Shown in pieces: positions 55,274 through 62,971 of a stretch of 64,000 bases of DNA (within the stretch, counting starts at the first letter, position 1; every line of letters begins with the position of its first letter). The position numbers were made by a program, and so were the translations under genes. Under the pieces are notes generated by a model. It ran no database searches, was not told the DNA's origin, and saw only the letters and a program-made list of their open reading frames with translations. Source of the stretch: Rubrivirga litoralis (GTDB taxonomy: Bacteria; Bacteroidota; Rhodothermia; Rhodothermales; Rubricoccaceae); assembly GCF_031846415.1 (NCBI RefSeq), contig NZ_JAVRHT010000016.1, forward strand, positions 1 through 64,000, read 5' to 3'.

Positions 55274-55630
55274 GGGAGAGGGATTGGGGATGAGGGATCG
55301 AGGAATGTGCAGAAGATGCGCCACCCCGCCCGCCGCGAGGAGCAGGGTGGTCGGGAATGCCGCGCACGGCGTCTGCACCCGGCCGCCCCGCCCTCACCGC
55401 GGGCGGGGCGGCCCCTTCGTGCAACCACTTCGTAGGGACACCATGCATGGTGTCCGCATTCGAACCGCCCCGCCATGGGCGGGGTGGCCGAGGTCGTAGG
55501 CGTGGTGTCCGCCTTCGCCCCGCCCGCGGTGTCAAGGGCGGGGCGGGGTGGTTGCCCCCGAGTTGTCCACCCCGCCCAGAGTCCGCCAGCTCTGAACCCT
55601 GAACCCGACAACCCCGAACCCGATGCGCCC
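55274..55630. other. Intergenic with REP-like palindromes and short-word repeat
   Basis: No gene is visible. It has a perfect 20-bp palindrome at 55436-55455, a truncated copy of the same element at about 55497-55515, several motif inverted pairs (for example 55462-55484), and a GAACCC-word repeat at about 55590-55622 just before the next gene's stop. Confidence 0.55.
55431..55461. repeat. REP-like palindrome (CGTAGGGACAC class)
   Basis: GGACACCATGCATGGTGTCC (55436-55455) is a perfect palindrome flanked by CGTAG and GCATTCG. The reverse-oriented copy at 33843 has the same flanks. A half-element CGTAG-GCGTGGTGTCCGCCTTCG follows at about 55496. Confidence 0.75.
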
Positions 55631-56725
55631 TCACGCTAGCCCCAGGCGGCGGAGGCCGCGCGCGAGGAGGGCGGCGAGGAACGCCGGGTACGGCTCGCCG
55701 GCGAGCTCGGCCAGGATCGCGAACGTGCCGTCGGGCGCGAACGTCGGGAGCGGGTTGGTCTCGATAAAGACCGGCCGCCCCGCCCGGTCCAGGCGGAAGT
55801 CGGCGCGGCTAAAGTCGTGGCACTCGAGCGCGCGGTGGACGGCGAGCGCGTCGCGCTGGAGGGCCGCTTCGAGGTCGGGCGTGAGGGCGCCGTCGAGGTC
55901 GTAGGCGAACGGACGCGCGGGGTCCTCGTCGAGCGCGTGGAGTCCGATGCCCGTCGCGCGCTCCGTCGCGCGCTGAAGGACCGGGAGCGCCTCGGCGTCG
56001 TCGCCCGTGCCGACCACGCCGACCGTGAACTCGGGGCCGTCGACGAACGCCTCGACCACGAGGTCCTGCCCGTAGAGCGCCCGCTGCCGCGCGACCTCGG
56101 CGCGGAGGGCGGGGCGGTCGGCGCACCGGCTCGTCGGGGCGATCCCCTTGGCCGTCCCCTCGTAGCGCGGCTTGACGATCACCGGGAACCCGAGGTCGGC
56201 GTCGGCCACGCCGAGGACGCCCATGCTCTCCGCCCCGCCCTGCTCCACCCCGCCCCCGGGCGGTGTGCGCCCCGGGACCACGATGCCGGGCGGGGTGGCG
56301 ACGCCGGCCGCCGCGGCGACCGTCTTCGTGAGGTGCTTGTCGAGCGAGACCGACAGCGCGAGCGCGTCGCTCCCCAGCGCCGGCACGCCGGCCAGTTCCA
56401 GGAGGACCGGCGCGTGGGCCTCGCGGTTGCGGCTCCCGTAGCTCTCGGCGATGTTGACGGCCGCGTCAAGGCCGAGCCCACCCCGCCCCGCCCCGCCCCG
56501 GCACACGGCGGCGAGCAGCGCCGGCACGTTCCCCACGCGGACCGGCTCGTGCCCCAGGTGGCGGACGGCGTCTTCGAGCGCGGCGACGGTCGCCTCGGGC
56601 TCGTACTCGGCGTCCCAGTCGGGCGGGGCGTCGGGCGGGGCGGGCGCGTCGCCGAAGCGGTCGTACACGAGGCCCACGCGGAGCGGGCGGGGCGGCCGGG
56701 CGGGCACGGGGCGGCTCGGGGTCAT
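55631..56725 (-). CDS. D-alanine-D-alanine ligase-like ATP-grasp protein
   Basis: The 364-residue protein has the ATP-grasp order: VGLVYDRFGD at the N-terminus, NIAESYGSRNREAHAP and SLDKHLTKTVAAAAGV, FPVIVKPRYEGTAKGI for ATP binding, EAFVDGPEFTVGVV, and the metal-binding FIETNPLPTF. This resembles Ddl-type ligases but differs from housekeeping Ddl in details, so the substrate could be another amino acid or peptide. It starts three bases after the stop of the preceding gene, so the two form an operon. A motif-rich loop (PGRTPPGGGVEQGGAE) is inserted near residue 150. Confidence 0.82.
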   Translation of the reverse strand: MTPSRPVPARPPRPLRVGLVYDRFGDAPAPPDAPPDWDAEYEPEATVAALEDAVRHLGHEPVRVGNVPALLAAVCRGGAGRGGLGLDAAVNIAESYGSRNREAHAPVLLELAGVPALGSDALALSVSLDKHLTKTVAAAAGVATPPGIVVPGRTPPGGGVEQGGAESMGVLGVADADLGFPVIVKPRYEGTAKGIAPTSRCADRPALRAEVARQRALYGQDLVVEAFVDGPEFTVGVVGTGDDAEALPVLQRATERATGIGLHALDEDPARPFAYDLDGALTPDLEAALQRDALAVHRALECHDFSRADFRLDRAGRPVFIETNPLPTFAPDGTFAILAELAGEPYPAFLAALLARGLRRLGLA

Positions 56726-56728
56726 CGT

Positions 56729-57580
56729 CTAGGCCCGCGTCCGCCGCGAGGGCGAGGCCGGCTGCTCCGGCGCGTCGAGCGCCTCGCTCGGGCGGGGCAG
56801 GTCGTCGAGGTCGAGCCGCCCCGCCCCGCCCTCGGCGTCGGGGGCGGGGCGGTCCTGCACGGGCGCCGCGGCGACGGGCGGGGCGGCAGCGGGCGGGGCG
56901 GCGTCGCGGGCGAGGAGCTCGAACTGGTCGAGGAGCGCGTCGAACTGGCCCTGGCGGCGCTGGTGCCACCGCTTCTGGCTCTGGCGCCCGAGCAGCGGGA
57001 GCGCGACGGCCAGCGCGGCAAATATGGAGACGAAGGCCCAAAACCCGGCGTCCCCCCCGCCCTCGCTGAAGACGCCCAGAAAGGCGAAGGCCGCCGCCAT
57101 CGTGCCGAAGAGGGCGGCGACCATGCGATGTTGCGCCGCCTCGCTCGCTTTCGACGTCGTCAGCGTCACGCGTGTGCCCTCGGGCACCGGCTCGACGGTC
57201 GCGTAGAGGCTCGAGTTCGGCCCGCTCGTCCACTCGCGGATGCGGCCGACGTCGGTCGGCGTCCCTTTGGACTTGAACGTCTGCCGGAGACGGGCGACCA
57301 TCTGCTCCCACACCTCGTCCGTCACCCCGCCCGGAATCACGCGGCTTGCGCGCGGCTCCACGTCGACGCCGAGGAACGTCGCGGGCGGGGCGGGCGCCGG
57401 CGCGCCGCGCACCTCGGCGACGGCCGCCGCGACGTGGGCCGGGTCCAGCCCGGCCGCCCGGCCGACCTCCTGGAGCTCGGCTAGCGACAGCCCCTCCGCC
57501 GCGGGCTCGGCGGCCTGCTGGCGCTCGGCGGCCCGCGCGAAGATGCGGCGGGCGTCCTCCTCGGAAAAGCGCTCGGGCAT
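56729..57580 (-). CDS. Two-TM membrane protein with FSEED..RAAERQ N-terminal domain
   Basis: The 283-residue protein has an N-terminal helical segment (RFSEEDARRIFARAAERQQAAE ... LSLAELQEVGRAAGLDPAHVAAA) seen at the start of several regulatory membrane proteins in Rhodothermota and Gemmatimonadota as I recall them. It has a central beta-rich cytoplasmic region, then two adjacent transmembrane helices (about 155-200) and a Pro/Ala tail full of the iterated motif. Function is unknown. It is the promoter-proximal gene of an operon with the Ddl-like gene. A tiny ORF just upstream (57618-57773) repeats its N-terminal motif. Confidence 0.75.
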   Translation of the reverse strand: MPERFSEEDARRIFARAAERQQAAEPAAEGLSLAELQEVGRAAGLDPAHVAAAVAEVRGAPAPAPPATFLGVDVEPRASRVIPGGVTDEVWEQMVARLRQTFKSKGTPTDVGRIREWTSGPNSSLYATVEPVPEGTRVTLTTSKASEAAQHRMVAALFGTMAAAFAFLGVFSEGGGDAGFWAFVSIFAALAVALPLLGRQSQKRWHQRRQGQFDALLDQFELLARDAAPPAAAPPVAAAPVQDRPAPDAEGGAGRLDLDDLPRPSEALDAPEQPASPSRRTRA

Positions 57581-57617
57581 GGGCGGACTCGACGGGCGGG
57601 GCGGCGGCCCCGGGAAG

Positions 57618-57773
57618 CTACCGACGCCCTACGCGCGGCCCCGCGACCGCGTGCGGACCGCCCCGCCCTCGCGGCTCGGCGCAGCGGGAACGGTCGGCGG
57701 CGGCCTCCTGGAGCTCGGCGGCGCGTTCGATGACACGGGCGATCTCGTGCTGGTCGTACGTCCGGTGCGACAT
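57618..57773 (-). pseudogene. Truncated paralogue of the following gene (51 aa)
   Basis: MSHRTYDQHEIARVIERAAELQ matches the N-terminal motif of the next gene (ARRIFARAAERQ) position by position. After residue 30 the frame enters a copy of the iterated motif and ends without the rest of the protein. The ATG is directly preceded by CCGCCCCGCCC. I read it as the 5' remnant of a duplicated gene, or possibly a functional micro-protein. Confidence 0.45.
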
Positions 57774-57791
57774 GGGCGGGGCGGCCCGGAC

Positions 57792-58559
57792 CTACCGCAC
57801 GTAGCTGGCCGCGTTCACGTCGACCGTCGTCCCCGTCGCGTGGTCGGCTAGGCCGGACGCCAGGAAAACGACCGTCGGCGCCACGTCGTCGGGCTCCGTC
57901 AGGCGGTCGAGGGCCGCCCCGCTCGTTGCGGCCTGCTCGCCGTGCTGAGCGATAAAGTCGGCGGCCATGTCGGTCCGCGTAAAGCCCGGGGCCACGCCAA
58001 ACGCGGCCAGCCCGCCGCCGGCGCGGGCGAGCGACTTGGTGAGCGCCACGACGCCACCCTTCGAGGCCGCGTAGGCCAGGAACTCGGGGTCGTCGCCGCG
58101 GAAGGCGGCCCGGCTAGAGACGGTCACGAGGCGGACCGCCACCCCGCCCTCGCCCTGGCGCGCGCGGGCGTGGAGGAGCGCCGCGCGCCCCAACTCGGCC
58201 ACCGCCCGAAGGTTGACCGCCATCGTCCGGTCCCACGCCGCCAGCCAATCGCCGGTGGGAGCGTCGGGCGGGGCGGCCTCGAACACGCCCGCGTTCGCGA
58301 CCGCCACATCGACGTGCCCGAACGCGGCGAGCACCTCGTCCCACAGCGCCGTCGCCGCGCCGGGCGCCTCCAGGTCCGCCCCGAACGCGCGGCTCCCGTT
58401 CCCCAGGCGCTCCGCGAGCGCCTCCGCCCCGCCCCGGCTCCGCGCGTAGTGGACGGCCACGCGCGCGCCGGCCTCGCCCAAGCGCAGGGCCACGGCCCGC
58501 CCGATGCCCCGGCTCGCGCCGGTCACGAGCGCCGTGCGTCCGCTGAGGTCGATCCGCAC
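57792..58559 (-). CDS. SDR-family oxidoreductase
   Basis: This 255-residue short-chain dehydrogenase/reductase has TGASRGIG for NADP binding, NAGVFEA, the catalytic Ser in VTVSSRAAF and the YAASK Tyr-Lys pair. It is FabG-like, but the substrate is not predictable and another SDR may serve fatty acid synthesis. The GTG start follows the stop of the preceding gene with no intervening base, so the two are cotranslated. Confidence 0.9.
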   Translation of the reverse strand: MRIDLSGRTALVTGASRGIGRAVALRLGEAGARVAVHYARSRGGAEALAERLGNGSRAFGADLEAPGAATALWDEVLAAFGHVDVAVANAGVFEAAPPDAPTGDWLAAWDRTMAVNLRAVAELGRAALLHARARQGEGGVAVRLVTVSSRAAFRGDDPEFLAYAASKGGVVALTKSLARAGGGLAAFGVAPGFTRTDMAADFIAQHGEQAATSGAALDRLTEPDDVAPTVVFLASGLADHATGTTVDVNAASYVR

Positions 58560-58982
58560 CTAGCCCTCGACGCGGACCAGGTGGACGACGAGCCCCGTCG
58601 GGTCGCGCAGCACGAGGAGGTCCTCGCCCAGCACCTCGTACCGGACCGGCGGCGCGCCGGGGCGGACGATCGCCCCGCCCTCGGTCTCGAACGGGAACGC
58701 CTCCGCGTGCTCCTGGAGGTCCAGGTCCTGCATCACCTCGAGGCGGACGTGGGCCGATCCACCGGCCTCGAAGTCGCAGTCCATCCCTTTGATCTCGCCC
58801 CCGAACGTGCCGATCTCGCCGGCCTCCTCGACCTGGAGCAGCCTCCACTCGCCGACGAGATTGGGGTCGACGGTCGCCTCTGTGCGCTCGGTCGCCGGCC
58901 GCTCCGAGTCGCTGTCCCGAGCGGCCTGCGCCGACGCGGGGAGGGCCGTGAGGAAGAGGGCGAGGAGGGCGAGCAGGCGCAT
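58560..58982 (-). CDS. Secreted protein, lipocalin-like
   Basis: The protein has 140 residues with a clear signal peptide (MRLLALLALFLTALPASAQA). The mature part starts after a Ser/Thr/Glu-rich linker and has the pattern LVGEWRLLQVEEAG ... YEVLGEDLLVLRD, typical of small periplasmic lipocalin-like proteins that bind hydrophobic ligands or respond to envelope stress. I do not recognise a specific family. It is the first gene of a pair with the SDR gene, which starts immediately after it. Confidence 0.7.
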   Translation of the reverse strand: MRLLALLALFLTALPASAQAARDSDSERPATERTEATVDPNLVGEWRLLQVEEAGEIGTFGGEIKGMDCDFEAGGSAHVRLEVMQDLDLQEHAEAFPFETEGGAIVRPGAPPVRYEVLGEDLLVLRDPTGLVVHLVRVEG

Positions 58983-59044
58983 ACGGGCGGGGCGGGAGCG
59001 GGGAGAGGCAACGGACGGACCGCGACCGTTCGCGCCCCGCGCGC

Positions 59045-59458
59045 CTACGCGCCCGCCCGGCGGAGGACAATGCGGTCGCCGCGGTCGGGGTCCTCAAACA
59101 CGAGGGCGTCGCCGTCGACGCGGTAGCGGCCGAGGCCGCCGTAGCCCGTCTGCGTGCCGCGGTCGGACGGCCAGCACGAGACGAGGCCGTCGGCCTCGGC
59201 GCACGTCGCCGTAAAGTCGCGGGCGGCGTGGCGGTTGCCCAGACTCAGCGAGTCCCGCTGCGTCACCCGGTTGCCCTCGACGCGGATCCACAGCCGGTGG
59301 ATCGTCGGGCCGGCGTCGTAGGCCGGCGCCTCGACCATCTCCCACGCCCCCTGAAGCGCCGCCGGCAGCGGCGGGAGGTCGGCCGGCGGGACGTCCGCCT
59401 GGGCCGCCGCCCCGCCCGCGGCGGTCAGGAGGAGGACGAGCAGGACCGGACGGAGCAT
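59045..59458 (-). CDS. Secreted protein, lipocalin-like (second)
   Basis: The 137-residue protein has signal peptide MLRPVLLVLLLTAAGGAAAQ and a beta-rich mature part (LQGAWEMVEAPAYDAGPTIHR ... RYRVDGDALVFED) with one Cys pair (TCAEADGLVSCW). The layout parallels the neighbouring 58560-58982 protein, so they may be distant paralogues. A TACCTTAC box lies 27 nt upstream. Function is unknown. Confidence 0.7.
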   Translation of the reverse strand: MLRPVLLVLLLTAAGGAAAQADVPPADLPPLPAALQGAWEMVEAPAYDAGPTIHRLWIRVEGNRVTQRDSLSLGNRHAARDFTATCAEADGLVSCWPSDRGTQTGYGGLGRYRVDGDALVFEDPDRGDRIVLRRAGA

Positions 59459-59484
59459 CGGGCGGGGCGGCGGGACGTGGGTCG

Positions 59485-59492
59485 GTAAGGTA
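59485..59492 (-). promoter_or_regulatory. Candidate -7 box TACCTTAC
   Basis: The minus strand reads TACCTTAC 27 nt upstream of the 59458 start, identical to the box before the gene at 32406. No TTG lies at the expected -33 position. Confidence 0.3.
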
Positions 59493-59498
59493 GCGGCC

Positions 59499-60134
59499 TC
59501 AGCCCCGCGGCGGCCCCGCTGGCTTCACGCCGGCCGGCTTGACGCCCACGGGCTTCGCGGCCGCCGGCTTCGCGGGCCGCCCCGCCCCGCCCGCACCGGG
59601 GGCGCCCGCACCGGGGGCGGGGCGGCGCCACACGGGGACGGACGAGCACGCCTCGCCGTACAGGACCTTCGAGGCGACGCCCTGGAGCCGGCGCGTGGCC
59701 TGCACGAACCCGTCGAGCGGGACGACGTCGTTCCCGCACCCCTTGACCACGACCGGCTTGCCGGCGTAGCGGTCCCAGTCGGCGGCGTCGAGGGCGGCGG
59801 CGAACCGCGCCCGGCGGACCTCCTCGGGCGGGGCGGCCGTGACCGACGCCGCGCCCGTTTCCGCGGCGCCCAGCTTCGCGGCGACGAGCATGAACGCCCA
59901 CGTCGGCACGAGGGCGTCGGCCGAGCAGAAGACGGCCACGTCGCGGCCGGCGTAGGCCGTCCAGTCGTGGTCCTTCAGGGCCTGCCGGAACTCGCGCTCG
60001 CGGAGCACGAGGCCGCGGTACAGGTGCGGGGCGAGGTCGAAGGCGACGACGTCCTCGGCCGGCGCGATGGCGGCGAGGTCGAGCGTCTCGATGGCGCTCT
60101 CGGCGACGCGGTTGACGAGCGGGGCGGTGTCCAC
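59499..60134 (-). CDS. DUF2480 family protein
   Basis: The protein has 211 residues from a GTG. The DUF2480 core is clear: LVNRVAESAIETLDL, LYRGLVLREREFRQALKDHDW, AVFCSADALVPTWAFML, VVVKGCGNDVVPLDGFVQ and KVLYGEACSSVPV. The family is limited largely to Bacteroidota and relatives and has no known function. The C-terminal 40 residues are an Ala/Lys/Pro/Gly repeat (KPAGVKPAG) unlike the family. The start codon is directly preceded by an array of ten 8-bp repeats. Confidence 0.88.
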   Translation of the reverse strand: MDTAPLVNRVAESAIETLDLAAIAPAEDVVAFDLAPHLYRGLVLREREFRQALKDHDWTAYAGRDVAVFCSADALVPTWAFMLVAAKLGAAETGAASVTAAPPEEVRRARFAAALDAADWDRYAGKPVVVKGCGNDVVPLDGFVQATRRLQGVASKVLYGEACSSVPVWRRPAPGAGAPGAGGAGRPAKPAAAKPVGVKPAGVKPAGPPRG

Positions 60135-60218
60135 GGGTTCGGGGGTTCGGGGGTTCGGGGGTTCGGGGGTTCGGGGGTTCGGGGGTTCGGGGGTTCGGGG
60201 GTTCGGGGGTTCGGGGGT
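60135..60218. repeat. 8-bp tandem array touching the DUF2480 start codon
   Basis: The unit GGTTCGGG (plus strand) recurs ten times in perfect 8-bp phase from 60135 to about 60216. On the transcribed strand it reads (CCCGAACC)n ending one base before the GTG start. Unit number changes would alter the leader or any longer N-terminal reading. Confidence 0.85.
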
Positions 60219-60379
60219 GCCCCGCGCCAGCCTCGCCTGTCAGCGAGATCCCGCCCCGCCCGCGGAGGCGAGGGCGGGGCGGCGAATGGTCCCCGAGGGT
60301 TCCACCCCGCCCTTCAGGTCCGCCCGCCCCGCTCGTACGGCCCAGACCCTGAACCAGACGGCCCCGAACCGCGAACCCC

Positions 60380-61537
60380 TTACGCGGCGGCGCGGCGGCG
60401 GACGGCGTGGACGGCCTCGGCGATGTGGCCGACGGCGGCGTCGACCTCGGCCTCGGTTGTCGGGCGGCCCAGGCTAAAGCGGACGGTCGAGAACGACTGG
60501 TCGGGCGTAAGGCCCATGGCGGTGAGGACGTGGCTGGGCTGGCCGGTCTGCGACTGGCACGCGGCGCCGGTCGAGGCGGCCACGTCGCGCAGGACCGGGA
60601 GCAGGTGCGACGTGCGGACGCCCTCGAACCGGAGGCTCGACGTGTTCGGCAGCCGCGGCGCGCCGGCGCCGTTGACGTGCGTGCCGGGGACGGCCTCGCA
60701 GACGGCGGCCTCGAACCGGTCGCGGAGCGCGCCCACGCGCTCGGCATCGGCGGCCTGGACGCGGCGCGCGAGCGCGGCGGCGGCCCCGAGCCCCACCACG
60801 CCGGGCACGTTCGTGGTGCCGGCCCGGTGGCCCGTCTCCTGCTCCCCGCCCGTGACCTGGGGCTGGAGCCGGACGCGCGGCCCGCGCTGGCGGACGTAGA
60901 GGGCGCCGACGCCCTTCGGCCCGTACAGCTTGTGGCTCGAAAGCGCGAGCAGGTCGACGGGCACGCTCTCGACGGCGACGGGCACCTTGCCGACGGCCTG
61001 CGTGGCGTCGGTCATGACGAGCGCGCCGACCTCGCGGGCCGCCGCGGCGATGTCGGCGAGCGGCTGGATCACGCCGGTCTCGTTGTTGGCCCACATCACC
61101 GACACCATCAGCGTCTCCTCAGAGAGCGCGTCGCGGAGCTGATCGACGTCGACGAGGCCGTCCGCGTCGACGGGGAGGTACGTCACCTCGTAGCCCTCGC
61201 GCTCCATCGCCGCGCACGTTTCGAGCACGGCCTTGTGCTCGGTCTGGACCGTCACGATCCGGTGCCGGCGCCCGCCGTAGATGCCGCCGGCGCCGCGGAC
61301 GGCGAGCGAGACCGACTCCGTCGCCCCGGACGTGAACACGACCGTCCGCGGCGTGGCCCCGATGACCCGGGCCGTCCGCTCGCGGGCCTGCTTGACGGCC
61401 TCGTCGGCGGCCCACCCGTAAGCGTGCTCGCTGGACGGGTTGCCAAAGTGGTCCCGGAAAAACGGGAGCATGGCGTCCAGGACGTCGTCGGCGACCGGCG
61501 TCGTGGCGTTGTAGTCGAGGTAGATCGGGGCGCTCAT
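60380..61537 (-). CDS. Cysteine desulfurase (IscS/NifS type)
   Basis: With the ATG at 61537 (MSAPIYLDYNATTPVA) this is a 385-residue PLP enzyme that removes sulfur from cysteine for Fe-S clusters and thionucleosides. The motifs are VQTEHKAVLE, NNETGVIQP, the PLP-lysine context SSHKLYGPKG, GTTNVPG and the persulfide cysteine in STGAACQSQ (group II NifS/IscS-like loop). No iscU or iscR is adjacent. The open frame further upstream is a shadow across other genes. Confidence 0.94.
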   Translation of the reverse strand: MSAPIYLDYNATTPVADDVLDAMLPFFRDHFGNPSSEHAYGWAADEAVKQARERTARVIGATPRTVVFTSGATESVSLAVRGAGGIYGGRRHRIVTVQTEHKAVLETCAAMEREGYEVTYLPVDADGLVDVDQLRDALSEETLMVSVMWANNETGVIQPLADIAAAAREVGALVMTDATQAVGKVPVAVESVPVDLLALSSHKLYGPKGVGALYVRQRGPRVRLQPQVTGGEQETGHRAGTTNVPGVVGLGAAAALARRVQAADAERVGALRDRFEAAVCEAVPGTHVNGAGAPRLPNTSSLRFEGVRTSHLLPVLRDVAASTGAACQSQTGQPSHVLTAMGLTPDQSFSTVRFSLGRPTTEAEVDAAVGHIAEAVHAVRRRAAA

Positions 61538-61726
61538 GACTAGAGACGAGGGGGCCGCGCCCGCTCGCACGGCGGCACAGAAATCGTTCTGATGTATACG
61601 TCTCCCGTCCCCCCGGTGTTGTGGAGTCTCGCTGGAGAGGGCCGTCCCGCCCCGGGCGTTCCGCGGGCGGGGCGGAGTGAGCCCCGGACGGCGGTACTCT
61701 CCCCGCCGCGCCACCCCGCCCCGCCC
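61538..61726. other. Divergent promoter region, cysteine desulfurase / lipoprotein hydrolase
   Basis: This short divergent gap has an AT-richer segment CAGAAATCGTTCTGATGTAT at 61580-61599 containing GTATAC. It is the most likely place for promoters of both genes. Motif copies lie next to the plus-strand start. Confidence 0.35.
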
Positions 61727-62950
61727 ATGCCGCTCCGCCTGCGCCTCGCCGCGCTCCTCGCCCTCGTCCTCGCCCTCCCCGCCTGCGACGGACTCGTCAA
61801 CGAGACGATCCCGCCGGCCGAGCCACCCGACGAGACGGTCCAGAACGGGGTCAGCTTTGGGCGGCTGTTCGGGGAGCCGACGGCGGCCGAGCTCGCCGCC
61901 GTCGAGGCGGACTGGGCGGGGCGGAACACGGCGCCGTCCGAGGGCCGCGTCGTCGGGCAGGCCCGGGCGGGCGGGGCGACGCTCTACGTGGTCGAGCACG
62001 AGACGGTCGCCAACGGCTCGCCGACCGTGACGCACTACGGAATCGTCCGCGTCCCCGACGGCGTGGCCGACGCGCCGGTCGTCGTCGTCCACCACGGCGG
62101 CGACGGCGGGGTCCAGGTCGCCGCCTTCACGGCGAACGACGGGGTGCTCCCGTTCGCCAGCGTGTTCGCCCCGATCGCGGCCGAGACCGTCCAGGTGTTC
62201 CCCGTCTACCGCTCCGAGACCGTCGACACGGGCGCCCTCCCCGCCCTCGGCGGCCCGTACACGGCCGGCGGCGCCCCGAGCCCGTGGGACTACGACGTCG
62301 ACGACGCGATCGCGCTGCTGACGGCGACGTTGGAGCTGTTCGGCGAGGAGACCGACGAAGACCGGGTCGCGGCCATCGGGTTCAGCCGGGGCGCGAACGT
62401 CGCCTTGCTCCAGGCCGTCCGCGACGACCGGATCGACGCGGTCGTCGACTACTACGGGCCGGCCGACTTTTACAGCGAGGGCGCGCAGCGGCTCACCGGA
62501 GCCCTCCTCCTCCCCGAGTCCAACCCGACGTTCCAGCAGGCGATCGGGCTCCCCGGCGCCCCGTACCTGCTGAACGAGGTGCTCGACCCGCTCCGCGCCG
62601 CCGACGACACGTACGACGCGGACGCCGACTACGGCCCGGCCCGGCTCGACATCGCGCGGCGCTCGCCCGGCCTCTTCGCCGACCGGCTCTCGGCCGTCCA
62701 GGTCCACCACCACTACCGCGACGGGATCGTCCCATTCTCGTTCTCCGAAGCCTTCGCCGCGCGCGCGGGCGGGGCGGCCGCGTCGTTCGAGCTGTTCCCG
62801 TACGGGGCGCCGCCGGCCTCGGCGGGCGACCTCAGCATCCTCTACCACGCCCCCGAGGCGGAAGACATGCGACCGAGCATCCCGACCGTCCTCGCGTTCC
62901 TCGGCGCCGAGCTCGGGCTGCGGGCCGGCGCCCCCGTCCCAGCGCTCTAG
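61727..62950 (+). CDS. Lipoprotein alpha/beta hydrolase (prolyl oligopeptidase/dienelactone type)
   Basis: The protein has 407 residues from the ATG after CCGCCCCGCCC, with signal and lipobox (LALPACDG). The alpha/beta-hydrolase features are VVVVHHGGDGG (oxyanion), AAIGFSRGANVAL (nucleophile Ser), YRDGIVPFSFSEAF (acid) and ILYHAPEAE (His). It is probably an outer-membrane-attached esterase or peptidase. It is followed after 21 bp by a GNAT gene on the same strand, likely cotranscribed. Confidence 0.85.
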   Translation: MPLRLRLAALLALVLALPACDGLVNETIPPAEPPDETVQNGVSFGRLFGEPTAAELAAVEADWAGRNTAPSEGRVVGQARAGGATLYVVEHETVANGSPTVTHYGIVRVPDGVADAPVVVVHHGGDGGVQVAAFTANDGVLPFASVFAPIAAETVQVFPVYRSETVDTGALPALGGPYTAGGAPSPWDYDVDDAIALLTATLELFGEETDEDRVAAIGFSRGANVALLQAVRDDRIDAVVDYYGPADFYSEGAQRLTGALLLPESNPTFQQAIGLPGAPYLLNEVLDPLRAADDTYDADADYGPARLDIARRSPGLFADRLSAVQVHHHYRDGIVPFSFSEAFAARAGGAAASFELFPYGAPPASAGDLSILYHAPEAEDMRPSIPTVLAFLGAELGLRAGAPVPAL

Positions 62951-62971
62951 CCACCCCGCTCCCGACTGCCC

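Noticed and set aside
60135..60218. CRISPR-like array
   Set aside because: The unit is only 8 bp, there are no spacers and no cas genes are in the window; it is a simple tandem repeat.
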